From NCBI GenBank assembly GCA_030068145.1, contig JAPJBO010000630.1, forward strand, positions 1 to 64,000: DNA of 64,000 bases, given 5' to 3'. Origin of the DNA: Diplonema papillatum. Its lineage: Eukaryota > Euglenozoa > Diplonemea > Diplonemida > Diplonemidae. The notes beneath the pieces were generated by a model. That model searched no databases, was not told the DNA's origin, and saw only the letters and a list, made by a program, of their open reading frames with translations. The position numbers and the translations under genes are program-made. Every line of letters starts with the position of its first letter. Position 1 is the stretch's first letter. Shown in pieces: positions 22,845-33,848 of the stretch.

Positions 22845-22985
22845 AACAATCTTGCGGGTTGCCCTTCAACGTATTGTGCAGGCTAAAAAGACGTAGGCAG
22901 CGTGTTTTGGTGGTTGATCCGAATTCCTTACCTGAATATACACAGGTTAAATACAAGTGGGAAAACGATCACCCGGCACGCACAA
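22845..22985 (+). repeat. Dispersed family G, copy 2
   Basis: Matches 8758-8908, including TATTGTGCAGGCTAAAAAGA and ACAAGTGGGAAAACGATCAC. Confidence 0.8.
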
Positions 22986-23120
22986 ACCTATGACTCGTAA
23001 ATCGTACAAGGAGGGTACGTGACTTTGGAGGGGGGAGAGACCTTTTCGTTGCTTCTGCAGTGACGCTCTCTGAAGCCTCCTTTAGCGTTGACCAGTGTTC
23101 GCGCTGAGGAAAAAAGCGGC

Positions 23121-23312
23121 TTAATTCAGCCGGAAAAAAACTGTCGACTGCTTTGGCCGGTGTGCGATGATGCACGAGGGAAACACGCAGTTAAACTCCC
23201 CGTCGTCAAACTCCGCGCAGCGCGGTAGCTTGCAAACGGGCACTGTGTCCCAGTTGACCTCATCCTCGAGGATATCAGTCCGAGTATTACGCAGTACGAG
23301 TGCAAGTGCCAT
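23121..23312 (-). CDS. Small exon of an unknown protein
   Basis: An open frame of 63 codons beginning ATGGCACTTGC and ending at a TAA. The product contains NWDTVPVCKLPRCAEFDDGE and FNCVFPSCIIAHRPKQ, with four cysteines in short pairs. It is not a family I recognise. It lies immediately after an AG supplied by family B (CACGTACAAACAG at 23317, then AAAATGG). It is therefore either a last exon or a gene whose leader is spliced to this site. Coding status rests on composition and the splice site only. Confidence 0.45.
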   Translation of the reverse strand: MALALVLRNTRTDILEDEVNWDTVPVCKLPRCAEFDDGEFNCVFPSCIIAHRPKQSTVFFRLN

Positions 23313-23315
23313 TTT

Positions 23316-23452
23316 CTGTTTGTACGTGCCGGGGGAGGACTAGCCTGTACGGGAGAAGATTGGCCTAGCGGTCTATTCACTCACTATCAATCACTAACAC
23401 GCTGCCAGCGTTCTCTTTCGTGTTTACAATGCATTGTTCCAACGAAACATTG
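23316..23452 (-). repeat. Introner-like family B, copy 2
   Basis: Same family as 8006-8160. On the minus strand its right end, GGCACGTACAAACAG, ends exactly at the AG preceding the exon at 23315. The left end carries the palindrome ACAATGCATTGT in place of ACAATTAATTGT. Confidence 0.75.
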
Positions 23453-24446
23453 ACCGGCTGATAATCAGCCGGATGATTTTTGGAAGGTCTGCCGATCAGA
23501 CTGGGTTTTGCGACAACATCTTCTTGCCCGGTTTGTGCGTCAAGCTGACTCCGCTCCATTGGGCGGCATAGCCAAGCTTACACTGTTGAAAATGATTTGA
23601 GAAAAAGGCTCGAAATTCAATCAGCCGGCAAGCCGGCTGATCGCGCGCACACTGGCGTTGACAGCTAAAAAAACTGACAAAGTCGAACCGGGCACCAGAA
23701 GCTGACCAGTCGATGGTCCGCGACTTCTCTTCTTCATGCTCCTCTGCCGCTTACTCTGTTTGCTCTACTTTCTTGGGGGAAAAACTTAGTTTAATGTTTA
23801 GGCAGGACACTGCCTCTCATGCATGTTTGATGCTAGCATCAAGTCTTCTTCGAAGAGAGGGGGGAGGGCGGGAAATAGTCTTTTTGGTCTTCGCAACTTA
23901 TGTCGTCATTTTGGCTCGTTGAATTGCTTGGCTCTCTCATTTTATTTCTATTGTCGTCGGGATTTCCGGCCGACGTCTCCCTTTTGTTCGGGGTGGTGAA
24001 GATGCACGCGCAGGCTGCAGCTGTGTTGGCGGGCTGTGCAGGCTTGACTCCTCTCGGTCCTGCATACATGGTCGTGGTCAGTTTACGACCCCGTATACAT
24101 GGCTAATGGCTGTAAACACATAGTGAGCAGGTTGTGAGCACATGGTTGTGAACACATGATTGTGAACAAGTGTGGACGCGTGGGTGTGAACAGGCCATGA
24201 ACACACGACACAGTTTAGGATATACGCTGAAGAACACACGATTGTGTAGTCAGTTGTGAACACATGATACAGGTTATGAACACCCGGTTGTGAACACACG
24301 TTTAGAACACACGGTGAAGAACACACGATTGTGTATTCGTGGTAGGCTGTGAGCCTAGGTTTTGAAATTTGTCTCCCTCGTGCAGGATAGGCAAGCCAAC
24401 CGACGAACCTCTTCCCGGAAGCGAAGACAATTCCGAAAGGCCAGTC
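23453..24446. other. No gene; family I copy and a GTGAACACA minisatellite
   Basis: Family I (TTTAATGTTTAGGCAGGACA, CTCATGCATG.TTGATGCTA) is at 23770-23860. Relatives are at 29640-29727, 62430-62550, 62950-63005 and 63470-63612. Degenerate GTGAACACA(T/C)GATT repeats fill 24105-24345. Several CAGCCGGC palindromes occur near 23450-23650. Confidence 0.65.
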
Positions 24447-26549
24447 TCACGTCAGCGCGAAACCTTGAGGCGGCGGCGTTATCGAACGACGCACACGGTT
24501 GACGGCATCCACGCTGCCCTTGTGCGGGAAGGCGTAAGCCGCAAGAGGTTGTGAGCAGGCGTCGGGCACACCGGCGAGCCTGGGCGACTGCTGATTGGCT
24601 GCCAGATGCGGGTAATCGTGGGCGGTGTGCTGAGGGGTGCTGTGTATGGCGTGCAGGCTAGTCTTCCCTCGGCTACGCGGCTTCGGAGGAGTCTGAGATG
24701 CGTGGGAGGTTCGAACGTGAAGTATAGGGTCGTATGGAGGTGACGCGGGAGAGGTGACGGGGCTAGCTAAACTGTGCCCGCTGTTGCCACTGCGAATCGA
24801 CACCAAGTCCACGGGATGCCGGCTCCCGCTGCTTTGCGTGTTGCTCGCCCCGACGCCGTGCCCCCTCGCCGCTTGGCTGTGCGGAGGCTGCTGCTGGTGC
24901 GCGTGCAGCGGGTCCTGCTGCTGCACCAAGAGACCGACCGGGATGCTCCTCTGAGGGTCCGTTTTCCCCAGGAAGCTCGTCGAGCGCTCCTTGCTCAGCG
25001 CCCGGGCGCAGTAGAGGAAACCGTTCTCCGGAACCTCGCTGAGCCGGAAGTTCTCGCTCCCTTCCCTGCTCAACCCGCTCGGGCTTCCCGGGGCGTCAGC
25101 GGAGTGCTGCTCCCTCCGTTCGGACGTCACGGAGCCGCTTCGCGAGGACCGTCTCCGGTTCGCGGCCTTCAGAGGGTTCCTCGTCAACCGCTTCCCGTGG
25201 GCCGCCTGCTCCCGCTGCACGTACGTGTGCTCGTGCATGCTCGCCCTGCTCAGGAACGGCGCGGCGAAGCCGTCGTCCACGGTGTACGCGGGGGAGTTGA
25301 CTTCGTGGCCGTGGCTCCGGGGGGAGCCTGCTTCTCTCTTCGAAGCGTGCCGACCGGGGCTGTCGAGGTCGCGGAGGGATTCGGCGGTCTGCATCGAGGC
25401 GAAGGGGAGGGCTATTTTTTCGATGTCCGACGGGTAGCTGCTGTAGTCGACGAACGGCGACGTTTTGCCCTTCCGGAACAGGGGCCGCATGCCCTGGGCC
25501 TCGAGCATCTTCTCCGAGATCTTGCCCTTCGCGTACGCGTGCTGCATCAACCAGTACCGCTTGGCCTGAGACGTCAGCCAGACCGCGTTGAGGAACCAGC
25601 CGACGATGCTCAGCCCGGGGATGATGAAAAAAAACGCCATCACCTTCCCCGTGAGCGACCGCGGGTGGTAATCCCCGAAGCCGATCGTGGTCAGCGTCAC
25701 GTAGCAGTACCAGAACCCTTCCCGGTAGTCCCACCCCTCCTGCCCCATGAACGCGGCCGCCCACGACAGCAGCCAGATGAACATGATCAAGCTGCCGACG
25801 AGGATCCCCCTCCAAGAGTAGTGGTGCGGAAGCTCCGGCTGCAGCTTGTAGTAAACGGTCACCGCTTCGACCATTTCCCCGCGGGTTAAAACCCCGTCGG
25901 GATCTGTGTCGGCTTCGTTCATCACGTACTGGACGACCAGCGGGTCCACTTTCTCGCCGCTCAGCGCGCACAAGAAGCACCCGAGCTCCTCCCTGTCGAT
26001 CGTGCCGCTCCCGTCGGCATCGAAGCGGTCGAAGACGTTGTTCGCCTCCATCACCGCCGCGTTCGACAGCAAGCCGTCGTCCGAAAGCCGGTCGTTCCCT
26101 TCCTCGCGGCCGCAGAACGTGGTGTACAGGGCTTTCGTGATGCAGATGCCGAGGGTCGACAGCTTTTTGACGACGTGGGCGACCAACCCGATGCCGAGGA
26201 TCGAGTATATCAGGGTGAACACGCGGCCGCTGTTCGTAACGGGGGCTATGTTGCCGTATCCGATCGTGGTCACCACGGTCAGGCTGAAAAACGTCGCGCC
26301 GGAGAACGTCCACTCCCTGTCGTCGAGGCTCCGGAAGTGGCACAGGGTGGAGTCCTGGAGGATCCGGCGCTGCGCCTGCGTCAGGTTCGCGAGCTGCAGG
26401 ATCACCTCGCCGTCTTGGATATCCTGCCGCTCCTGCAATGACTCCAGCCCCGACAGCACGCCGCCCCCCAGGGCTAAGTACATCGTCAGGATCACCAGGT
26501 ACTGCACCACGAGCAGCATCATCATCCGCAAGGTGCTATCGGTATCCAT
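24447..26549 (-). CDS. Two-pore K+ channel with EF-hands between the pores
   Basis: 700 residues from the ATG at 26549. The N-terminal segment (residues 9-30) is transmembrane helix 1. Pore 1 has the K+ selectivity motif TTIGYGN (94-100), followed by helix 2. A cytoplasmic linker carries two EF-hand loops: DADGSGTIDREE (177-188, canonical) and DTDPDGVLTRGE (214-225). Helix 3 is around 247-267, and pore 2 has TTIGFGD (287-293), followed by helix 4. The last 350 residues are disordered, rich in Ser, Pro, His and Arg, with many potential phosphosites. The channel should pass K+ across a membrane and respond to Ca2+. In plant TPK channels the EF-hands are C-terminal, so this arrangement is unusual. 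A paralogue lies at 32274-33848. Partial tandem copies of this gene's 5' end follow on the right. Confidence 0.92.
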   Translation of the reverse strand: MDTDSTLRMMMLLVVQYLVILTMYLALGGGVLSGLESLQERQDIQDGEVILQLANLTQAQRRILQDSTLCHFRSLDDREWTFSGATFFSLTVVTTIGYGNIAPVTNSGRVFTLIYSILGIGLVAHVVKKLSTLGICITKALYTTFCGREEGNDRLSDDGLLSNAAVMEANNVFDRFDADGSGTIDREELGCFLCALSGEKVDPLVVQYVMNEADTDPDGVLTRGEMVEAVTVYYKLQPELPHHYSWRGILVGSLIMFIWLLSWAAAFMGQEGWDYREGFWYCYVTLTTIGFGDYHPRSLTGKVMAFFFIIPGLSIVGWFLNAVWLTSQAKRYWLMQHAYAKGKISEKMLEAQGMRPLFRKGKTSPFVDYSSYPSDIEKIALPFASMQTAESLRDLDSPGRHASKREAGSPRSHGHEVNSPAYTVDDGFAAPFLSRASMHEHTYVQREQAAHGKRLTRNPLKAANRRRSSRSGSVTSERREQHSADAPGSPSGLSREGSENFRLSEVPENGFLYCARALSKERSTSFLGKTDPQRSIPVGLLVQQQDPLHAHQQQPPHSQAARGHGVGASNTQSSGSRHPVDLVSIRSGNSGHSLASPVTSPASPPYDPILHVRTSHASQTPPKPRSRGKTSLHAIHSTPQHTAHDYPHLAANQQSPRLAGVPDACSQPLAAYAFPHKGSVDAVNRVRRSITPPPQGFALT

Positions 26550-26878
26550 TTTGCTGGGTAATCCCCTCCCCCACCCCTCTTCCCCGCCCCCCGGGAGGGG
26601 GGTTGGGGGACGTTCCTCTCAACCCCTAATTTATACTCAGTGTGATAGGTTAGTCCACAAAAAGAGTAGACACGCGCTTTTCCGTCTTGGCTTTGTGTCC
26701 CTACTTGTTTTTGCCAAGAGCTGCGGCTCCACTATTCTCACCTTCAATGAATCATACTGTTTTCTGGTTTTTTGTCGGGGTATCCGACCAACCACCTGTC
26801 TGCCCTCATGATACGTTCAGGGGCATGCTGAAGGAACCGCCCACCTAGCCAGTTAGAGTGAAGAAAAAAAAAGACGCC

Positions 26879-27378
26879 GCGCCTGCGCGAGCTGCAGGAT
26901 CACCTCGCCGTCTTGGATATCCTGCCGCTCCTGCGATGACTCCAGCCCCGACAGCACCCCGCCCCCCAGGGCTAAGTACATCGTCAGGATCACCAGGTAC
27001 TGCACCACGAGCAGCATCATCATCCGCAAGGTGCTATCGGTATCCATTTTGCTGGGTAATCCCCTCCCCCATCCCTCTTCCCCGCCCCCCGGGAGGGGGG
27101 GTTGGGGGGCGTTCCTCTCAACCCCTAATTTATACTCAGTGTGATAGGTTAGTCCACAAAAAGAGTAGACACGCGCTTTTCCGTCTTGGCTTTGTGTCCC
27201 TACTTGTTTTTGCCAAGAGCTGCGGCTCCACTATTCTCACCTTCAATGAATCATACTGTTTTCTGGTTTTTTGTCGGGGTATCCGATCAACCACCTGTCT
27301 GCCCTCATGATACGTTCAGGAGCATGCTGAAGGAACCGCCCACCTAGCCAGTTAGAGTGAAGAAAAAAAAAGACGCCG
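26879..27378 (-). pseudogene. Tandem copy of the K+-channel 5' end, copy 1
   Basis: A 500-bp unit, over 97% identical to 26379-26878. It contains the first 53 or so codons with ATG at 27047, the 5' leader and upstream sequence. After codon 53 it runs into the AAGAAAAAAAAAGACG junction instead of the channel's pore. It could act as an alternative promoter and first exon, or be inert. Confidence 0.88.
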
Positions 27379-27625
27379 CGCCTGCGCGAGCTGAAGGATC
27401 ACCTCGCCGTCTTGGATGTCCTGCCGCTCCTGCGATGACTACAGCCCCGACAGCACCCCGCCCCCGAGGGCCACGTACACCGTCAGGATCACCAGGTGCT
27501 GCACCACCAGCAGCACCATCATCCGCAAAGTGCTATCGGCATCCATTTTGCTGGGTAATCCCCTCCCCCACAACAGCACCATCCATCCACAAGGTTGGGG
27601 GACGTTCCTCTCAACCCCTCGATAG
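27379..27625 (-). pseudogene. Tandem copy of the K+-channel 5' end, copy 2 (diverged)
   Basis: Keeps the start region with substitutions (MDADSTLRMMVLLVVQHLVI) and a stop after about 35 codons. The upstream part is shortened and joined to CCACAAGGTTGGGGGACG. It is more diverged than the copy next to the gene. Confidence 0.85.
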
Positions 27626-27734
27626 GATATGTTCCACAAACGAGCAGGGTTTGTGTGTGTATGTGTGCCGGTTGTATGGAAAATATGCTAACACTGCACT
27701 GCAGGGAACAGTATCCTAGAACTTCTCGTTGGGG

Positions 27735-27875
27735 TTCGAGTGGTCACCACGGTCAGGCTGAAAAACGTGGCGCCGGACGGAGAACATCCACTCCCTGTCG
27801 TCGAGGCTCCGGAAGTGACACAAGCAGCACCATCATCCGCAAAGTGCTGTCGATGTCCATTTTGCTGGGTATTCC
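27735..27875 (-). pseudogene. Tandem copy of the K+-channel 5' end, copy 3 (remnant)
   Basis: Two pieces of the gene are fused: codons around 70-95 (SPSGATFFSLTVVTT, cut at the pore) and the start-codon region. The middle is deleted. It is the most distant and most damaged copy. Confidence 0.75.
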
Positions 27876-30800
27876 CCCACCTCGTCAGTAAGAGTGCTCC
27901 GGTGCGTTCCATATTGCGGCATATCGCACGGACGTCGGCAAACGGCACAGGGACAAACAGGAGGATGCTTAGATCAGCAGAAGAAGCGAACTGAGGAAGA
28001 AAAGAGCATGACGAGGGGTTGCTTGACTTGAGTCCCCCAAAGCAGCCGCCGGCGCAGTTGCTCGAAAGAAGGCTAGGCGCGACGGGGTTTGCTTTACTTT
28101 TTTCGGGTTCGGAGTTGAGGTTCTTTCGTTCGTTCTTTTTTTTTTTTTTTTTTGAACAATCTTCCAGGAACGCCGTTGTTCGCGTAATCCGAGTGATTCG
28201 ACGAGAAAATACGCCGTGCGGCTGCGATAGATCCTACGCGCCACTGAATACCACCACCTGGTTGTTTTCCGTGGCACGCGTCACGACCCGAGGCTCCAGA
28301 GTTCCTTTTCTTGTGGCCGGGGCCATACAGAACCGTATGCAAACAGACCTCTTTCGGCGCTGTACTGTCCGTTCATGAGATGAAAAACCTGGCCGTGCAT
28401 TGCCGTGTACGTTCAGCCACCGCGCAACACAGGCCGAGAACGAATCGGAGCACACGCACAAGCTCAAGGCTTGCATGAACAAAAATGCGTGGGTTTTGAT
28501 TTATCCTAGGAAAACGGCGAAACAGAGAGGGAGTGGGATGGTGCGTCAGACCCTCTTCGAGAGAAAACTGAACGTGTACCGCGTCTGGCCAGCCTCCCCA
28601 TTACAGGTCGACTCTGTTCCTACCCAAAGTAGACCGCTCACCGGTGAGAGGGGGAGAAAAACCCCTCGAGAAAGAGCCTGACGCGAGAGAGGAAGTCTGT
28701 CAGTCGAAGAACCAACCTTCGAGCGTCCGGAGCAATTCTTCGGAGAATGGGATGACGAGCGGGTGGGAGAGCAAGGTGCGCCAGACACACACCGCATACG
28801 ATGCCGCACTTCGCGATGGGACTGCACAAAGGTGGAACAAAGCTGAGGCTCCGACGCGCAGTTATGTAGAATCTCCGGTGGTCAAAAAGGAGATCCCCTA
28901 TTGCCTTCCCTTACGAGGGTACGTCGGATGTGGGTGTTATTGTACCTGAGGCACTTTGGGATGTGGATGCCACAGCCGTGCACGTTCGATGGCGCGGGTG
29001 CCCACGGTACAAGTTTCGGGGTCCTCTCCGTTTCTCCAACTACCGACATCAATGCAGAATGACTGCACGAGGACACCGGAGCTAGTTCCGTATACTAAAA
29101 GAACTGGTTCGTTCCTCTCAGGGAAAGCTAAAACCGTAAGAGGAGCTCCGCCGGTATCAGCGAAACGACACCGTCCCCGATCATCTGCATCTTCCCCTCG
29201 ACCTGATCGCGAACGGTGAACAGATGACGGTTCTAAGTGGCCCGCTTCTGGGAAGCAGGCGGGCGTCTGTTGATTGCGCTAGCAACACCTAGAATACTCC
29301 AGCCCCCGCGAGACAGGGTTGTTGAGTGCCCCGCAACTGGTTCAGCCGAAAAAGGCTCGGATTGGGCAACGAAACAAAGCGGTTGGGGACGCGAACACAA
29401 GCCTGTCCGTGTCCACAACGAAAACGGATGCAGCTTCTTGCTGGTCCTCACGTGAGCCGCAAAAGCACAATGAAGGAACCAAAACGAAGCTGCGGAAGCG
29501 GTGAGCGGGTACAGGCGGGAAAAGAAAGTCCCCGCCCGCCCCAGATTGGCACTCTTTACTGTGTTGGCCGAGCAGCAATTCTCGTGCTGTAGTAGCGTCT
29601 GCAGAGAGGACAGCGATGCAGCGATGTGAGTCTGGTTCGTCGCATGTTTAGGCAGGACTGTTAGCCTTTTCATGCATGTTTGATGCTAACACACTCAAGT
29701 CTTCTTGGGAGAAGATGAGAGGGGGATTAGTACTGCAATTCACGGAGCGAAGTAACGCCATCATGCTACCAATGGAGGCGCGCCGGAGCAAGCAACGGAT
29801 CCCCAAAAGAGCACGGGCGGCCTACCCCCCCAAGAGCAGAGGGACGAGACAGACGAATTGGCGGGACTCAGGCACATTCATCCCCATGAGAGTTCGAGCG
29901 ACCTTTACCAGAAAAAGAAAGCGCCAGAGCTGGGAAACGTTTCTCTCATAAGAGTTTCAGTCCCCGCAGCGCGCGCTCTTGCTTATAACAACAAGGGGAG
30001 AATCCAAGCCGGTCCATCCCCTCCTGATAAATCATGATAGTTTGGATAGCTTGGGTTAGTTTCGGTTTGGATGCAAAGAATCTGTTGCGATAATCTGCAT
30101 CGCCGGTATCGCGGTATTCTGTCATGTATCATGCTTTCGCCTCTTCCGCTCTACTGTGATAGACCGAAGAGTACAGCTTCAGGTAATTCATTGCAGCTTC
30201 AATGGATAGAGATGGACCTGACTGTGGTGGACCGTGATTCGCTGTGGTGAACAGCAGCAGGCAATCAATGCACATTCCAAGAGAAAAAATACAGGGATAG
30301 ACCGGCTTAGAATCTCAGTTCGGGGAGAGGCAGGGGATTCAAGACTTGGGCAGAACGCTGCCGCTCCTGCATGGGCTCTTCCGCAGAAAGGGGTCAGTTG
30401 CAAGGCGCCACGCCCCACGAGTTCCGCATTTTTACTTGCAGCATCAGTCCCTCTCAAGTAAGAAGTACTCGGAGGCCCCCCGGCGCTTATTTCGACGGAG
30501 GCTAGAGAGGGGGAGACAACAGCACACCACCACGTTTCGGTCCTTTTTTTAAAGATGGCGCTCACGCCCTGGCACGAAACCCAGATGCTTACCTCCGGTT
30601 TGTGCGGGGTACGCACATTGCCTCCTTTGTGATTCGGCTTGCGGCGTTCTTGGGCATTCGCTACGAAGCAGGTGCTCATTCAAAAAGAAAGAAATGCCCC
30701 GCGGGTAATAGCAGTCCATACGAACATCGGAACTGTGGTATGCATAACAAGTGACCAGGCAACAACTGTAATGAACCTGCAGTAGACCAGGTGTTTTCAA

Positions 30801-31189
30801 ACTTTCAGTTCGCACTGAACCTGTTGAAGTTGTTGCGTCGTGTCTAGTATGGGGCCAAAGCTTTGTCCCGCATACGGCGCCTTGTGGAGTGGGATGGTGA
30901 AGGGTTGCAAGTTTTGATTCATCTTTCGGTGACACGGAAGTTGCAGCGCTGAGCGCTGACTTTCCTTCCAGCACCCCTGGGCTGCACTCCCTTCAGGGAG
31001 CTCCCAAAAGGATGTCATTCCTGGCGGACGTCTCGTCTTTCCGGACTTGCCATTGTTCGCGCAGATCGGGAACGAACTGCGGTTGTACGATTGAGCGAGC
31101 TTACATACTCTACAATATTGTAGTTGACACAGGCACGATACTTTTGCCTGCGGCTGCCGATGGTGGCTTGGGGCTTGTCGAGATTCGTG
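27876..31189. other. No gene recognised; repeats of families I, D and 1
   Basis: Family I is at 29640-29727. Family D pieces are at 30003-30040 and 30140-30310. A divergent family 1 copy is at 30465-30695 (TACTCGGAGGCCCC to GCAGGTGCTCATTCAAAAAG). A T-run is at 28136-28154. Open frames such as 29233-29673 show no domain I can name. Confidence 0.5.
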
Positions 31190-31620
31190 GGCCGAACTCC
31201 GTGAAGAACCGCAGGGCGGCGATCGCAACGTCGTCGAGCGCCGCGGGGTACTTGAAAAAAACCCCCGGGGTTTTTTCGGGCGGCGGGGTTTTGGGGCCGT
31301 GGGGTAGGGCAGTGGTTTGCACGTCCTTCACCGAAGTTTCCCGTGAAGGATGGCAAGTATCTGGTGTTTGATCCTCATAGCGTTTCTCGCGCCAACGCCC
31401 CGGAATGCGGTGTGTCCAAGAAAAGGAAAGCAGCCGTCGTCGGCGCCGGTGCCCCAAAGCAGCGAGCCGTCGTAGGCGGCGGAGCCCTCGGCGAGGGGAA
31501 GGAAGGCGTCGTCGTCGCGGCCCGCGCACAGCGGCCGGAGGCCGCGCAGCGCGCAGCTGCTGGTCGGTCAGCTTGCCGGCGGCGTCGAGCCTTCGCAAGA
31601 AGTAGTTGAAGTACGGCTAA
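31190..31620 (-). pseudogene. Partial copy of the second K+-channel 3' part, outer
   Basis: Matches the 32590-32850 coding region with insertions and deletions, then joins sequence equal to the gene's 3' flank. It shares the AAGTAGTTGAAGTA.GGCTAA junction with the next copy. Confidence 0.8.
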
Positions 31621-32040
31621 AGGTCACGTTTCTTCGTATCTTCCAACCCCCCGTTTTACCCAGGGTTAACACGGCGTCTTAAGAGCTTCCCCTTGTCGGG
31701 CGCCACAGAAGTGGCTAATTGTTCGAATCTTTCTTGAGTGGACAAGAAACCGCGTCTTGGTGTGCGTCCAAGTGTTCAACAACAACAACAACAACAACTG
31801 CACAACACAGCGTATGAATCCCCCGCCCCTACCCGACGAGCCTCACGGCTTCGAGGGGGGGTCCGCCTGCGTGGCGGAAGGGGGCGTTCGGAGCTTGTTG
31901 TTGTCGGGCTTGCCGGCCTTTTTGGACGAGGACGACGGTGGAGGAGCCCTCGGCGAGGAGCGGCCGGAGGCCGCGCAGCGCGCAGCTGCTGGTCGGTCAG
32001 CTTGCCGGCGGCGTCGAGCCTTCGCAAGAAGTAGTTGAAG
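31621..32040 (-). pseudogene. Partial copy of the second K+-channel 3' end, inner
   Basis: Carries the 3' flank with its CAA-repeat (31783-31797), the last codons (PPSATQADPPLKP equivalent) and a fused piece of the region near 32760-32850. The period to the true gene is about 427 bp. Confidence 0.82.
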
Positions 32041-32273
32041 TATGGCTAAAGGTCACGTTTCTTCGCATCTTCCAATCCCCGTTTTACCCAGGGTTAACAC
32101 GGCGTCTTAAGAGCTTCCCCTCGTCGGGCGCCACAGAAGTGGTTAATTGTTCGAATCTTTCTTGAGTGGACAAGAAACCGCGTCTTGGTGTGCGTCCACG
32201 TGTTCAACAACTACAACAACAACAACAACTGCACAACACAGCGTATGAATCCCCCGCCCCTACCCGACGAGCC

Positions 32274-33848
32274 TCACGGCTTCAAGGGGGGGTCCGCCTG
32301 CGTGGCAGAAGGGGGCGTTCGGAGCTTGCTGTTGTCGGGCTTGGAAGGCGGGCCGCGCTCGTCGTCGCGGTAGTACCGCTCGTGCAGGAGGGAGCTCGGC
32401 GGGGACCCGGTGAACGCCGCCGCGTGGTCGATGAGGCCCAGCTCGCACAGGTCCTCCTCCTCGTCCTCCGCCGAAGCTCCGGCGGCGGCCGGCGCGGGCG
32501 GCGGCGCGCCCTTCTTCGCCCGCCCGCCGGCCTTTTTGGAAGTGGACGACGCCGCCTTCTCGACCTTCTTCTCCGCCTGCCCGCCGAGCTCGGTGAAGAA
32601 CCGCAGGGCGGCGATCGCAACGTCGTCGAGCGCCGCGGGGTACTTGAAGAAACCCCCCGGGTTTTTTCGGGCGGCGGGGTTTGGGGGAGGTGGGGCAGGG
32701 CAGCCGTCGTCCCAAAGCAGCGAGCCGTCGTCGGCGGCGGAGGAGCCCTCGGCGAGGAGGCGGAAGGCGTCGTCGTCGCGGCCTGCGCACAGCGGCCGGA
32801 GGCCGCGCAGCGCGAGCTGCTGGTCGGTCAACTTGCCGGCGGCGTGGCGGCGCTGAAGCAGCCAGTAGTGCTTGGCTTGCGACGTCACGCGGATCGCGTT
32901 CAAAAACCACCCCACGACGCACAGTCCGGGGACGACGAAAAAAAACGCGAGCACCCGGCCCTCGTACGTCGTCGGGTGGTAGTCACCGAACCCGATGGTC
33001 GAAAGCGTCACGAAGCAGAACCAGAAGCTCTCCCGGTACCTCCAGCCCTCGCAGACCGAAAACAGCACGGCCCACGTCGACAGCCACACAAAAATCCCGC
33101 AGGCGTACGCGGCGATCGTCGCGCCGGACGTCTGCTGCGGGAGCTCGGGCAGCAACTTGTAGTAGATCCCCGCGACGCGGGCTGCGTTCGCGCGGGAGAA
33201 GACGGGGTTCCGCGCCGAACCGGTGTTCATGATGATGCAGTCCGCGACGAGCGGGTCCACATCGCGGCCTTGCAACGCGTCCAAGAACTTCTTCACGCAG
33301 TCCCGAGACAGCAGCGGCGGCTGGTCCGCGAAGAACTGGTCGTAAACGGAGTCGATGTGTTTGACGACGATCTCGGTCAACCGGCCGTCCTCGTCGACCT
33401 GGCCGACTTCGAGCAGGGGCGGGGGAGAGTGGTCGAAGGACTTCAACACCTGGCCGCAGGTGTCGGAGATCTCCTTGATCACGCGGGCGAGGATGGCGAT
33501 GCCGACGAGGGAATACGCCATCGTGAACAGCCGCCCTGAGTCGGTGGCGGGAGCGATGTTGCCGTACCCGATCGTCGTCACCGCGGTCAGGCTGAAAAAC
33601 GTGGCCCCGGCGACGGTCCATTCGGCGTCGTCGGTCGACCTGAACCGGCACAGGCCACCCTCTTCGAGGATCACGCGCTGCTCCGCCGACAGCTGCGCCC
33701 GGTTCAGCGCGACCTGCCCGCGCTCGATCCCCCTCCGCTCCCCGCGGGACTCGATCGACGCGAGCGTGGCGCCGCCGATGACCAAATACAGGAACACGAG
33801 GCCCATGCACCGAGCCACGTGGGCTGCTTCTTTCCGCAGCATTCCCAT
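32274..33848 (-). CDS. Two-pore K+ channel paralogue with decayed EF-hands
   Basis: 524 residues from the ATG at 33848. The frame extends upstream only through non-ATG codons. It has the same plan as the 24447-26549 channel: helix 1 (13-33), pore 1 TTIGYGN (91-97), linker, helix 3, pore 2 STIGFGD (283-289), helix 4 and a disordered Ala/Lys/Asp-rich tail. Pore 2 and the flanking helices are highly similar between the two. The linker aligns with the EF-hand pair, but the loops have lost their acidic ligands (QFFADQPPLLSRDC, NTGSARNPVFSRA), so Ca2+ binding is unlikely. The two genes are same-strand neighbours 5.7 kb apart, probably from a tandem duplication. A Pro-rich piece (APPPPNPAARKNPGG) coincides with a palindromic CCCCGGG/T-run patch. 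Confidence 0.9.
   Translation of the reverse strand: MGMLRKEAAHVARCMGLVFLYLVIGGATLASIESRGERRGIERGQVALNRAQLSAEQRVILEEGGLCRFRSTDDAEWTVAGATFFSLTAVTTIGYGNIAPATDSGRLFTMAYSLVGIAILARVIKEISDTCGQVLKSFDHSPPPLLEVGQVDEDGRLTEIVVKHIDSVYDQFFADQPPLLSRDCVKKFLDALQGRDVDPLVADCIIMNTGSARNPVFSRANAARVAGIYYKLLPELPQQTSGATIAAYACGIFVWLSTWAVLFSVCEGWRYRESFWFCFVTLSTIGFGDYHPTTYEGRVLAFFFVVPGLCVVGWFLNAIRVTSQAKHYWLLQRRHAAGKLTDQQLALRGLRPLCAGRDDDAFRLLAEGSSAADDGSLLWDDGCPAPPPPNPAARKNPGGFFKYPAALDDVAIAALRFFTELGGQAEKKVEKAASSTSKKAGGRAKKGAPPPAPAAAGASAEDEEEDLCELGLIDHAAAFTGSPPSSLLHERYYRDDERGPPSKPDNSKLRTPPSATQADPPLKP

Noticed and set aside
24774-26343. Long plus and minus frames overlapping the K+ channel
   Set aside because: Shadows of a GC-rich gene. 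The -1 frame with pore and EF-hand motifs is the real one.
29233-29673. 146-codon minus frame as a gene
   Set aside because: No domain, no splice context and a non-ATG start. Composition is like other chance frames in this region.
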